A stretch of 64,000 bases of DNA, taken from Achatina immaculata. Lineage: Eukaryota; Mollusca; Gastropoda; Stylommatophora; Achatinidae. Numbering within the stretch: the first letter of the stretch is position 1; each line of letters starts with the position of its first letter. Made by a program: the position numbers and the translations under genes. The stretch is from the NCBI GenBank assembly GCA_009760885.1, contig CM019707.1, positions 30,441,687-30,505,686 of the forward strand. Direction: 5' to 3'. Below are positions 53,906-62,889 of this stretch, piece by piece. The notes below the pieces were generated by a model. The model was not told the origin of the DNA. It worked only from the letters and a program-made list of their open reading frames with translations, and ran no database searches.

Positions 53906-54814
53906 GGCACCACGGGGAAAAAAAACCCCACTGCAGTAGATTGATGCTGTTCTGGACATAGACGTGCTCACACAAATGGCAGGGAGGCCGGTCTCGCGTA
54001 CCCAGTTCGGGACCTGATGCATGTAAATGCAGCCCCACATCCAACACTCTCCCTTCTGCTTCTCCTCTGGTACGGTTGTCATGATTATATTACGCTTCTT
54101 GATAAGCTCCAAATACTCTAACTCGTTTGTTGTTGTTGTTGTTGTTTGTGTCTTTCATTATTTTCTCTTTCCAGTTTGAATTGGTTTTCTTTCTGTCCTG
54201 TGTTTTCTGTATATCCACATTACAAGGGCATCAGCTTTCTTTCTTTGTGTGTGTGTGTATGTTTTTTTTTCACATTTAATGTCTGTTGAGAATTCTAGAC
54301 CAGCGGTTCCCAGTTAACAAAAGTCCACGGACCCCCTGCTGTTTCAACATCCAGGCCACACTCACTTTGGAAAAGTTTCATATTTGTATGGTAGCTGTGT
54401 GCTTTAAATGCAAAATAATTTGAAAAAATATGTGTAACCTTTAATGAGTAAACGCTGCACTTGACTAAAAACACGTAGTACAAACTTGGTGAATTCTCAA
54501 AATGACAGTTATGTGGGTAAGGAAAAAAACAAACAACCCAGCAATTAACATTCCTACTTGTTCTGACAAATGAGCAGAATATGAAATGTGTGGCAGCTAA
54601 CCGACCTAAACAAGGGGAGAGAATTCATCCCTTCTTTTTTGTCCGAACAATCACTTCCATGGCTGGTTCAGTATTTCCTGTTTTAAATCTCAAATCTGGA
54701 TCAACATCAAGATGATTCTTGTGCTTGTTCTTCATGCAACAGTATGTCGGAAACGTTTGTTTATAAAAGGGACCGAGATGCTTCGAGGGTTTCTCATCAG
54801 AAACTTGTACGAAC
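53906..54814. other. Non-coding stretch
   Basis: CAGCGGTTCCCAGTTAAC at 54,302 resembles a hAT end and could pair with GGGAGCCACTG at 55,267-55,277, enclosing a family H copy. The (TG)n near 54,247 is short. No gene recognised. Confidence 0.4.
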
Positions 54815-55140
54815 TCCCTGTAACCGCGAGCTGTTTTTCTTTGCTGCCGATGCTGTGAAAGTATTGAGGCACAGCATCGTATCGGCGTGGGAGCAGGTTA
54901 TGGCAGTTACTATTTTTTCAGTCCCGGAGTACAGCTAAAACGCAAGGGGGTGTGCAGTGCTTCTTTAGCAGACTCCACCACCATGGGGGACTATGGCGAT
55001 CCCTGCCCTGTTAGCCATGCTAGTCCTGTTACTGGAGGTACCAACGGAGAGGTGGGACAGGGTCTTGGTCAGCTGTGGTTCTCTAACCCTGACGTTGGCA
55101 TATCGGCTGTGGGTCGCTGATTGCCTCATCGGACAAACGT
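54815..55140 (+). repeat. Family H dispersed repeat, copy 3
   Basis: See the copy at 52,195-52,525. Here the central part is more complete (GTTAGCCATGCTAGTCCTGT and TACTGGAGGTACCAACGG), which links it to the partial copy beside the 60-bp satellite at 10,166. Confidence 0.7.
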
Positions 55141-55734
55141 CTTCACCCCATTCTCATCAGAAAAAAAGAATTTGGGTCCCAGGTCTGTTGTTAAACATTT
55201 CACAGCGAAACTAAAAAGAAAAAAAAAACCACGGCAGGTTCTGGGACGCCCCCCCCCCCCAATTTGGGAGCCACTGTTCTACACCGAAGATGAGTGTGGA
55301 TCATACGTAACATTTGATTACTTTCAGCTTCACTTGCTTTTGCGGGGGGGGGGGGGGGGGGCATGTTTGGAAAGAATAACTCCTCCTACTAAATGTTGCA
55401 GTCAGCCTTTTTCTAATCTTGGCTTAATTTCTGTTTCGTATTTTCCATCATCTGTTGTTATCATGTGTGCCGAGTAAGTGAATTTTGCCACTTGTTCTAA
55501 TGGGTTTTCCATTTATTTGTGTGTGTGTGCATGTTTGTTTACGGATAGTTTTCGTTCCCTGCTGTTTTGCCATGACCTTTGCCTGTGTAATCTTTAGCTT
55601 GTAAGTCCGTGTTCTTGGATGTTGTTTACAGCTAGCTAGCGCGGGGGAAAATAACAGTTGAAAGTTCGTGTCACCACGTTCAGGCGTGATATAGGTTACA
55701 GTGTTCTGTGTTGTCCTTGACCTGCTGGTACAGT
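55141..55734. other. Non-coding; C and G runs
   Basis: C run near 55,251-55,260 and a G run of about 18 near 55,345-55,362. No gene recognised. Confidence 0.4.
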
Positions 55735-56050
55735 AGGACGTGGTGTGGTCAGAGTCAGCACTAGGGGCGTGATGTGGTCAGAGTCAGCAGCACTAGGACG
55801 TGATGTGGTCAGAGTCGGCAGCACTAGGACGTGGTGTGGTCAGAGTCGTCAGCACTAGGGGCGTGATGTGGTCAGAGTCAGCAGCACTAGGGCGTGATGT
55901 GGTCAGAGTCGTCAGCACTAGGGGCGTGATGTGGTCAGAGTCAGCAGCACTAGGGCGTGATGTGGTCAGAGTCAGCAGCACTAGGACATGATGTGGTCAG
56001 AGTCAGCACAAAGACGTGATGTGGTCATAGTCAACACTAGCGCGTGATGC
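55735..56050. repeat. 30-32-bp minisatellite, about ten units
   Basis: Units of GGACGTGATGTGGTCAGAG then TCAGCAGCACTA, with GGGGC variants. Confidence 0.92.
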
Positions 56051-56917
56051 GGTCAGCGCCACACCTGTTTAAAACCACATCTCGGGAGAAGGCAGATACC
56101 CATTTCTTTTCACATACTGGGTTAACTGGGCCGCCCCTGTCTGAGGGTAACAAGTAATAATAACCGACCTTGGTCACGAGAATTCACTGTACTAACCTGT
56201 CCATTCCACAGACTAGTGTAAAGACCAAAGATGATTTGTTCATTAATTTTGCCTCTACAGATTTCTTGTCTTCTGTTTGAATCTTCTTGCCTGCAGCACG
56301 CGCCTGATCTTCGACATGGCCTTTTTCATATGTCCCATATGCTCCAGGAAAAGCAGGCTGCTTCTCAAGAGCTTTTTTCATGTATGAACCATGCACCGGC
56401 ATCACTCGCCATCAGCTGACAGAATATTTAAGCGCTGTATCCCCCTCCATGCAGTCAGAAATAGTATCCAAGAAGTCTGTAGCACATGCAGTGCCTGCTT
56501 CCCATCCTAACAGATTCCCCCCCCCCCCCCAATACTTCAATCAGTAAAGGACCCAACTCTTTATGTTACGTTGGTACGAACAGTAACCCGTGTCGGCTCT
56601 CTGAAACTCTTACATTGATTACTTCCCCTATCACAGTATATTTCGTAGTGGCGTATCTTACCAGCCCCGGCACGACTAATACAAGGCGTCTTTACTTCCA
56701 GGTCCTGTCATGGCCTTTTCGTGTTCGCAGATGGAAACGGGACATTAAAACATCTGACCGTGTTTTAGCAGAAAGCCAGGAACACCATTTTGTTTGTTTG
56801 TTTTCATACCTCATCTGGTTGAAAGAGCTGTCACTCTGGTTTTTATGCTTGATGGTGACCGTCATCATTGAAGATTCATCTTTACAACTGTACGCCCTTG
56901 TTCTCACTGTGTGGGGG
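56051..56917. other. Non-coding stretch
   Basis: No gene recognised. An open frame ending near 56,960 overlaps the hAT element and has no motifs. Confidence 0.4.
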
Positions 56918-57014
56918 CAGTGTTTCCTAAAGTGGGCGATAACGCCACCCTGTGGGCGTTAGAAAGGGAAAGGGGACGGTGGGAAAAAAGGAGGCGGTGA
57001 GGGGGAAAACGAAG

Positions 57015-57920
57015 TAGCAGACGGGGGCAGTAATACCTTCCTTCTTAGAAGGGGGGGGGGGGCAGTAATATCTTCCTTCTTAGAGGGGGGCAGTATATCT
57101 TCCTTCTTAGAGGGGGGCAGTATATCTTCTTTCTTAGAGGGGGGCAGTAATATCTTCCTTCTTAGAGGGGGGCAGTAATATCTTCCTTCTTAGAGGGGGG
57201 GGGGGGGCAGTAATACCTTCCTTCTTAGAGGAGGCAGTAATACCTTCCTTCTTAGAGGGGGGCGGCAGTAATATCTTCCTTCTTAGAGGGGGGCGGCAGT
57301 AATATCTTCCTTCTTAGAGGGGGGCAGTAATATCTTCCTTCTTAGAAGGGGGGGGGGGCAGTAATATCTTCCTTCTTAGAGGGGGGCAGTAATATCTTCC
57401 TTCTTGGGGGGGGGGGCAGTAATATCTTCCTTCTGGGGGGGGGGGGCGCAGTAATATCTTCCTTCTTAGAGGGGGGCAGTAATACCTTCCTTCTTAGACG
57501 GGGGGACATTAATACCTTCCTTCTTAGACGGGGGCAGTAATATCTTCCTTCTTATACGGGGGCAGTAATATCTTCCTTCTTAGACGGGGGCAGTAATACC
57601 TCCCTTCTTAGACGGGGCAGTAATATCTTCCTTCTTAGACGGGGGCAGTAATATCTTCCTTCTTAGACGGGGGCAGTAATATCTTCCTTCTTAGACGGGG
57701 ACAGTAATACCTTCCTTCTTAGTTGGAGGCAGTAATACCTTCCTTCTTAGACGGGAGACAGTAATACCTTCCTTCTTAGACGGGGGACAGTAATAACTCC
57801 CTTCTTAGACGGGGGACAGCAATACCTCCCTTCTTAGATGGGGGCAGCAATGCCTTCCTTTTTAGACTGGGGACAGTAATACCTTCTTTCTTAAACGAGG
57901 GACAGTAATACCTTTCTTGT
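57015..57920. repeat. Minisatellite inside hAT element E, type 2 unit
   Basis: About 33 units of GGGGGCAGTAATATCTTCC and TTCTTAGA(C/G), with G runs of variable length. Copy 1 holds only one such unit, so expansion happened after the copies separated. Confidence 0.92.
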
Positions 57921-58076
57921 TATCACTTTTCAAGCTGATATTGAGAAACTTGTGTCCCTACATGGAACTCATCTATCACAAGTTGAGAAAATAATGTAGG
58001 TGAGTTATAAATGAACTCCTTCATATTGTTAAACTGGTTTGTTAGCTAAAGTTTTTAGTTGTGTAATGTATATCCT

Positions 58077-58393
58077 CAGAAAAGAACAAATATATTCATA
58101 CTACAAGAACGTAATATTGAAGAAGGCTGGCTAGTAAAGAGGATTAAAGAGAGAAAACCGAAATATTTTGGACACATTAAACGTCATGATAATCTAGAGA
58201 AGACTGTCTTGGAAGGGTACATAACGGGGGAAAAAGAAAGAGAGGAAGACCAAGGCGAAGATGGCTGCAAGACATCGTTGATGATCTACAAATGGATGCA
58301 TTAGCAGCAGGTCATCTTGCTCACAACCGAGAGGCCAACAGCAGTGCTGTTAGGGAGGCAAAGTTCCGCAAGGGACATGCAAATGACTGACTG
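58077..58393 (+). mobile_element. RTE-A LINE, 5'-truncated insertion with 12-bp TSD
   Basis: Duplications AATGTATATCCT (58,065-58,076) and AATGCATATCCT (58,394-58,405) match at 11 of 12. The body encodes QKRTNIFILQERNIEEGWLV, YFGHIKRHDNLEKTVLEGYI and the terminal part to GCAAATGACTGACTGA. Copy 1 of hAT element E at 28,510-28,530 shows the uninterrupted site (GTGTAATG...ATCCTAGTTT). Confidence 0.9.
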
Positions 58394-58405
58394 AATGCAT
58401 ATCCT

Positions 58406-58756
58406 AGTTTGTATCCTGTGTATCCTGGTGGTACTCATAAGTACCCCTTTGTTGAAATTGTAATATGTCATAAATGCAAACATCGTTCCTGATGATACTC
58501 AAAGGAATATGCATAACAGCCTTCTGTCGAACAACCAGTAAAGGGCCAGCACTCTGAAACTTTGCACTTCACTGTACGGAGTTTACTTTTTTTTCTTTCC
58601 AGTCAAACAAAATTGGCCATTTTTTTCAGAGAACTTGAGGTCCCCCCCCCCCCCCCCCACCCCCAATCTTAAAAAAAAAACAAAACATGAAAATGTTTAT
58701 TAAAAAAAATTAATTTCTTTCTTTCTGTGTTCACGGCTTGCCAAAAACTACCGTAT
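58406..58756. other. hAT E interior between the two LINE insertions
   Basis: Non-coding, with a C run at 58,642-58,657 and short A runs. No gene recognised. Confidence 0.4.
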
Positions 58757-59149
58757 CATCATCATCATCATGTGCCGTGCCGACTGGCATTGGCTATTAT
58801 GCTTCTCCAGAGTACACGATCCTTCATGCAGGCCATCAGCTCAGTTGGTGATCTCCTCTCACACCATCCCGTCAGACTGTCCAGTATCATTTCTCTTGGT
58901 CTTCCTCTTGATCTTCTTCCTTCAATTTTTCCTGTTGTTATAGTATTTTCAATGCCCCCTCTTCTCATTGCATGTCCTGTGAAAGTACATTGTCTCTCTC
59001 ATATCTTTTTGACAAGATTTTTTTCTATCTCCACCTTTTCTCCTACATTCTTCATTAGTTATTTTTGCTGTCCAGGGGATTCGCAACATTCTTCTAATAA
59101 ACCACATTTCTGCTGCTTCCAATGATTTTTGTGCAGACTTGCCTATTGT
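58757..59149 (-). mobile_element. RTE-B LINE, 393-bp truncated copy
   Basis: Encodes MRRGGIENTITTGKIEGRR, SRGRPREMILDSLTGW and ACMKDRVLWRSIIANASRHGT, then an (ATG)n tail at 58,757-58,772. Short flanking repeats CCGTAT at 58,751-58,756 and 59,150-59,155 may be the target duplication. It is close in sequence to the 12,015 copy. Confidence 0.82.
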
Positions 59150-59320
59150 CCGTATGACGTAAAGAAATGATGAAGACGTTATAGGGAAATTAATTCACGA
59201 TATGAAGGGTCATTGTACGAGTAGTCCATTTGGGGGTGGGGTGGGGATGGGGAAGGGAGGCGTTGAAGATGTGACCTGGGAACGAAGGAGGCGGCGCCCG
59301 AACAAACATGGGAAACGCTG

Positions 59321-59584
59321 GTGTAGAGTATTTTAATACAAATAAAAGTGACATTGTCCCGGGTGAAGTGATTTGAGGGAGGAGGGGGGGGGGAGGGTTG
59401 ATTCATTGTTACTGGTGAGTCTTTACATGTTAGTGTTTCGTTGGTGAGCGATTGTTACGTTAAATGTGTTACAGTACATGATAGTTGGTGATCTGTTAAC
59501 TTCATATTGGTGAATAGTTTTTTTTTATAGTGTGATGTTGTTATTATTGGTAAGTGATTGTTATAACACAGCGTCATTTGTGAG
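59321..59584. other. Non-coding spacer
   Basis: G-rich run at 59,380-59,396; no gene recognised. Confidence 0.4.
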
Positions 59585-59905
59585 TGAGTTGATAACGTAT
59601 GGTGTGAGTGATTGGTGCATGAGTGTTGTAGTATGGTGTGAATGATGGATGAGGGAGTGTTGTAGTATTGTGTGAGTGATTTATGCGTGAGTGTTGTAGT
59701 ATTGTGTGAGTGATTGGTGCGTGAGTGTTGTAGTATGGTGTGAGTGATTGGCGAGTGAGTGTTGTAGTATGGTGTGAGTGATTGGTGCGTGAGTGTTGTA
59801 GTATGGTGTGAGTGATTGGTGCGTGAGTGTTGTAGTATGGTGTGAATGATTGGTGAGTGAGTGTTGTAGTATGGTGTGAGTGATTGGTGAGTGAATGGTG
59901 TAGTG
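59585..59905. repeat. 33-bp minisatellite, about nine units
   Basis: Units of GTGTGAGTGATTGGTGAGTG and AGTGTTGTAGTAT. The minus frame is open because the unit is divisible by three. Confidence 0.92.
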
Positions 59906-60099
59906 TAGTATCATTGATGAGTGATTGTAGAAACGCCTCGCATTTTGTGATGTTATTAACGTATAGATTGCTTGTACTTCCTAGTGTCTTCTCGCCATCT
60001 TGTGCAGCTGACTTGCTTTCCGTGAAGGATTGACATTATCGATTTTCTATGTATTAAATGAATGTGAATGGCCACCCTCACCATACTGTGTGTTTGTAT

Positions 60100-60200
60100 G
60101 TGTGTGTGTGTGAGAGAGAGGGAGGGAGGGAAGAAGGGCGAGCGAAAATTTATTTTGAGAGGGTGAAGATTTTGTGTGAGAGAAATAGGGGGAAAGGGTA

Positions 60201-60273
<73 letters not shown>

Positions 60274-60295
60274 CGAGAGAGAAAGGGAGGGATTG
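60100..60295. repeat. (TG)n, (TA)n and (GA)n microsatellites
   Basis: (TG)n at 60,100-60,111, (TA)n at 60,203-60,254 (about 26 repeats), then (GA)n at 60,255-60,284. The adjacent order TA then GA suggests a compound, slippage-prone locus. Confidence 0.95.
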
Positions 60296-60494
60296 ATTGA
60301 TTGATCTTTATTTCCAAATGGCTAAAAATTCGGCACGCAGGCCCGTCTGACATTCTGCCCTTTATCATACAACTTTCACTCTGTTCCAGACATTCTACAA
60401 ATATGCTGCTCATATGAGCACGAGTTCATAAAGGGCTTTCTTAGCACTTTTCCTAAAAAGTTCATAAACCCGCAAGGCCCTCTACTCTTAACCA
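60296..60494 (-). mobile_element. AATAAA-type retroelement 3' end, third copy
   Basis: On the minus strand CGGGCCTGCGTGCCG leads to TTTGGAAATAAAGATCAATC and (CAAT)n. It matches the 28,739 and 34,927 copies and extends further (to about 60,420). Confidence 0.6.
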
Positions 60495-60770
60495 CATCAG
60501 TCAGTCTGCTGAAGTGCTCTCCTGTCAGTCGTTTCCCGCCTGAATCTCTTCTCGGTGACTGTTAAGCTCTCTCTGTCTTCTGTCTCTATCTCTTTTTATA
60601 CCACCACAACTGTGACTTTTTTGTTTTTATCGTTGTCTTTTTATTAAATGTGTAACAAACTCATAGTCAGATGGGCGGGGTAGAAATTGCCGCCCATAGC
60701 CCGCCACTATGAGGGAACCTCCCACAAAGGGGACATCACTGTGGATGGGAAAAGTCGCATAAAGTCTCTT
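60495..60770. repeat. Family J dispersed repeat, copy 1
   Basis: Shares CAGTCAGTCTGCTGAAGTGC, TCAGTCGTTTCCC, TAATAAATGTGTAACAAACTC (here TTATTAAATGTG), AGATGGGCGGGGTAGAAATT and CACAAAGGGGACATCACTGT with 62,185-62,455. Class unknown; it has no coding frame. Confidence 0.75.
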
Positions 60771-61097
60771 ATCTTTTCCTTTTTTTACCAAACAAACAGA
60801 ATTAAAATTGAAGCTGAGAGACATAAAATAAAATAAAACATTTATGTTTCGCTCTTAATCCATTCACTCAGTACGGAAAGAAACTACATACATAAATAAA
60901 TGACTGTCTACGAAACAGAAATTTCAGTACTATTCAGAATAAACAGTTAACCTAATTCGGTGTCTGTAAGAGCAATCTAAAATAACTTTTAAGTTTTATG
61001 ATTCATGGAGGCATGTTGTCGACATCAAATAGATATTGGAAACGTTTGTAGTTGTAGAAAGGAGTACAATCTATATACTTTTTTTATGCAAGATCTT

Positions 61098-61762
61098 AAA
61101 GCGAAGAAAACTAAATTGATGACAACTGACAAAACAAACAAGGCAGCTGATATATGTATCAATGAAGAAAAACTGGAAGAAGTGGAGAGTTTTGAATATC
61201 TTGGATCACTCCTAACTAGTAATGGAGATATAATGAGGGAAATTAAAAGGAGAACATCTGTCGCTCTTCGGAAAGTAAAACTACTAAAGAATCTGTGGAG
61301 AGGAACAGACAGAACTACAAAAATAAGGTTTTTAAGGGCATGCATCTTTCCCATCGCAGCATATGCCTGTGAGACAGGACACTTAACAAAACAGCTGAGA
61401 AACACATAAATGCCTTTGAATGTAAATGCTACAGAAGAGTTCTTCAGATATCATGGACACAAAAAAGAACAAATATATCCATACTACAAGAAATTGATAT
61501 TGAAGAAGGTTGGCTAGTAAAGAGGATTAAACAGAGAAAACTTAAATATTTTACGTCATGATAATCTAGAGAAGACCGTCCTGGAAGGGTACATAATGAG
61601 AAAAAGAAAGAGAGGAAGACCAAGGCGAAGATGGCTGCAAGACATCGTTGATAACTGCAAATGGATGCATCAGCAGCAGGCCATCTTGCTGACAACCGAG
61701 AGGGCTACAGGTGTGCTGTTAGGGAGGCAAAGTTCCGCAAGGGACATGCAAATGAATGAGGA
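61098..61762 (+). pseudogene. RTE-A LINE C-terminal fragment
   Basis: KKTKLMTTDKTNKAADICIN, SFEYLGSLLTSNGD, RRTSVALRKVK, FECKCYRRVLQISW, KRKRGRPRRRWLQDIVDN and the GHANE-stop in AATGAATGAGG. A short deletion inside the GHIKRHDN block and frameshifts at about 61,375 and 61,660 break it. Confidence 0.85.
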
Positions 61763-62110
61763 GGGTATTCCAGAGATGAGCAGCGGAATAAGCAAAGCTT
61801 TTCTTGTAAAGATCGAGTCTAGGTTTTGGAAGACATACTTGTATGTTGTTTAAGCGTTGGCCGTACTTTAGGTTGAATTTAAACAGGTTCCATAGATAAG
61901 GCGGAGCATTGCTGTGAAAGAATTTGATGTACCATCTTGGCTTTGTTGACGAGGAATCTGCTCTTAAGAGGCAGTATTTTGATAAGCTTGTGCTGGTTAG
62001 TTGTGTGTGCTTGATCTTTGTCACTAATAAACTTTACTACTCGCTTTTGAAGTGAGTGAAGCCATTTTGTATTTGCCACTGAGCACCCATCCCAGATTGT
62101 TGAACAATAG
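61763..62110 (-). pseudogene. CR1/Jockey-like LINE C-terminal fragment
   Basis: The minus strand reads NTKWLHSLQKRVVKFISDKD, RFLVNKAKMVHQIL and, after one frame change, PPYLWNLF, RLNNIQVCLPKPRLDLYKKS and FAYSAAHLWNTL. This is the conserved segment after the RT of CR1/Jockey-type LINEs. It abuts the RTE-A tail directly. Confidence 0.8.
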
Positions 62111-62184
62111 TCAAGATCGCTTATTTGTTACGCTTTTACATGCGTACAGCCGGGCTTGTTCTCGGGAGCATTGAGTCAACCCGC

Positions 62185-62455
62185 AATCACGCCAGTCAGT
62201 CTGTTGAAGTGCTCTTCTGTCAGTCGTTTCCCACATAAAGCTTTTCTCAGTGACTGTTAGGCCCTCTCGCTCTCTCTCTCTCTCTCTCTACCAATACAAC
62301 CGTGACTCTTTGTTTTTAACGTTGTCTTTTTAATAAATGTGTAACAAACTCACAGTCAGATGGGCGGGGTAGAAATTGCTGCCCACAGCCCGCCACCACG
62401 AGGGAACCGCCCACAAAGGGGACATCACTGTGGATGAGGAAAAGTCACAACTAGA
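62185..62455. repeat. Family J dispersed repeat, copy 2
   Basis: About 270 bp aligned with 60,495-60,770 in the same orientation, with an added (TC)n at 62,268-62,289. Confidence 0.75.
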
Positions 62456-62499
62456 GTTGCAATGTTTCCTTGTAAACGCAGCCAAAGGGGCCATGTTTC

Positions 62500-62560
62500 C
62501 GTGCGTTTGAACCCCAGTTTCTCTGTCTGGGAAACATGGGTTCAGATCCCCGCTAGGTTA
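62500..62560 (+). mobile_element. Pol III box-like sequence, SINE head candidate
   Basis: CATGGGTTCAGATCCCCG has a B-box form (GGTTCAGATCC). The A box is not clear, and a (TTTA)n run follows. Weak candidate. Confidence 0.3.
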
Positions 62561-62697
62561 TTTATTTATTTATCTGCTTATTTTTTCGATCTAGAGCGGA
62601 ATTTGAGCGAGTCCTTCGAGTCAATGGCCGTAATACCCAGGCCTTAGAAATAAAACAAAGCGCTTAATACGTCGTTGAATGAAGAATAGTTAGAGAC

Positions 62698-62772
62698 TTG
62701 ACTGTGACTCGAACTACGGACTCCAGTAGGACGGGAAACCACTTAGCCGCGAGACAACGGCCTCATATACTA
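62698..62772 (-). mobile_element. tRNA-derived SINE head candidate
   Basis: On the minus strand CGGCTAAGTGGTTTCC is a good A box and TAGTTCGAGTCAC a good B box about 35 bases later. No tail or TSD was resolved. Confidence 0.5.
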
Positions 62773-62889
62773 GGCCAAGCCTGTGCTGAAGCCATCGTTT
62801 TCACCAATTTGTTAAATCTGTACCTTCAAGTCTCAAGATACTTTCCATGGATGCAATTCTCCATGGATAATTTTACACGTGGGCATAAC

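Larger units (their letters stand above)
56918..59320. mobile_element. hAT-type element E, copy 2, with two nested LINEs
   Basis: The left end CAGTGTTTCCTAAAGTGGGC and the inverted right end CAGCGTTTCCCATG form a terminal inverted repeat. The right flank GTGTAGAG matches GTGTGGGG just left of the element at 6 of 8 if one G of slippage is allowed. Internal GGGCGATAACGCC, the segment TTGAGAAACTTGTGTCCCTA and the right-hand GGCGTTGAAGATGTGACCTG all recur in copy 1. Confidence 0.75.

Noticed and set aside
53021..53961. Frame of 307 codons with RERER and HSCSQAGE repeats
   Set aside because: Generated by the GA-expanded minisatellite; open on both strands.
59321..59328. Perfect hAT target duplication for element E copy 2
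   Set aside because: The flanks match only at 6 of 8 and only if a G is allowed to slip; recorded as imperfect, not as a clean TSD.
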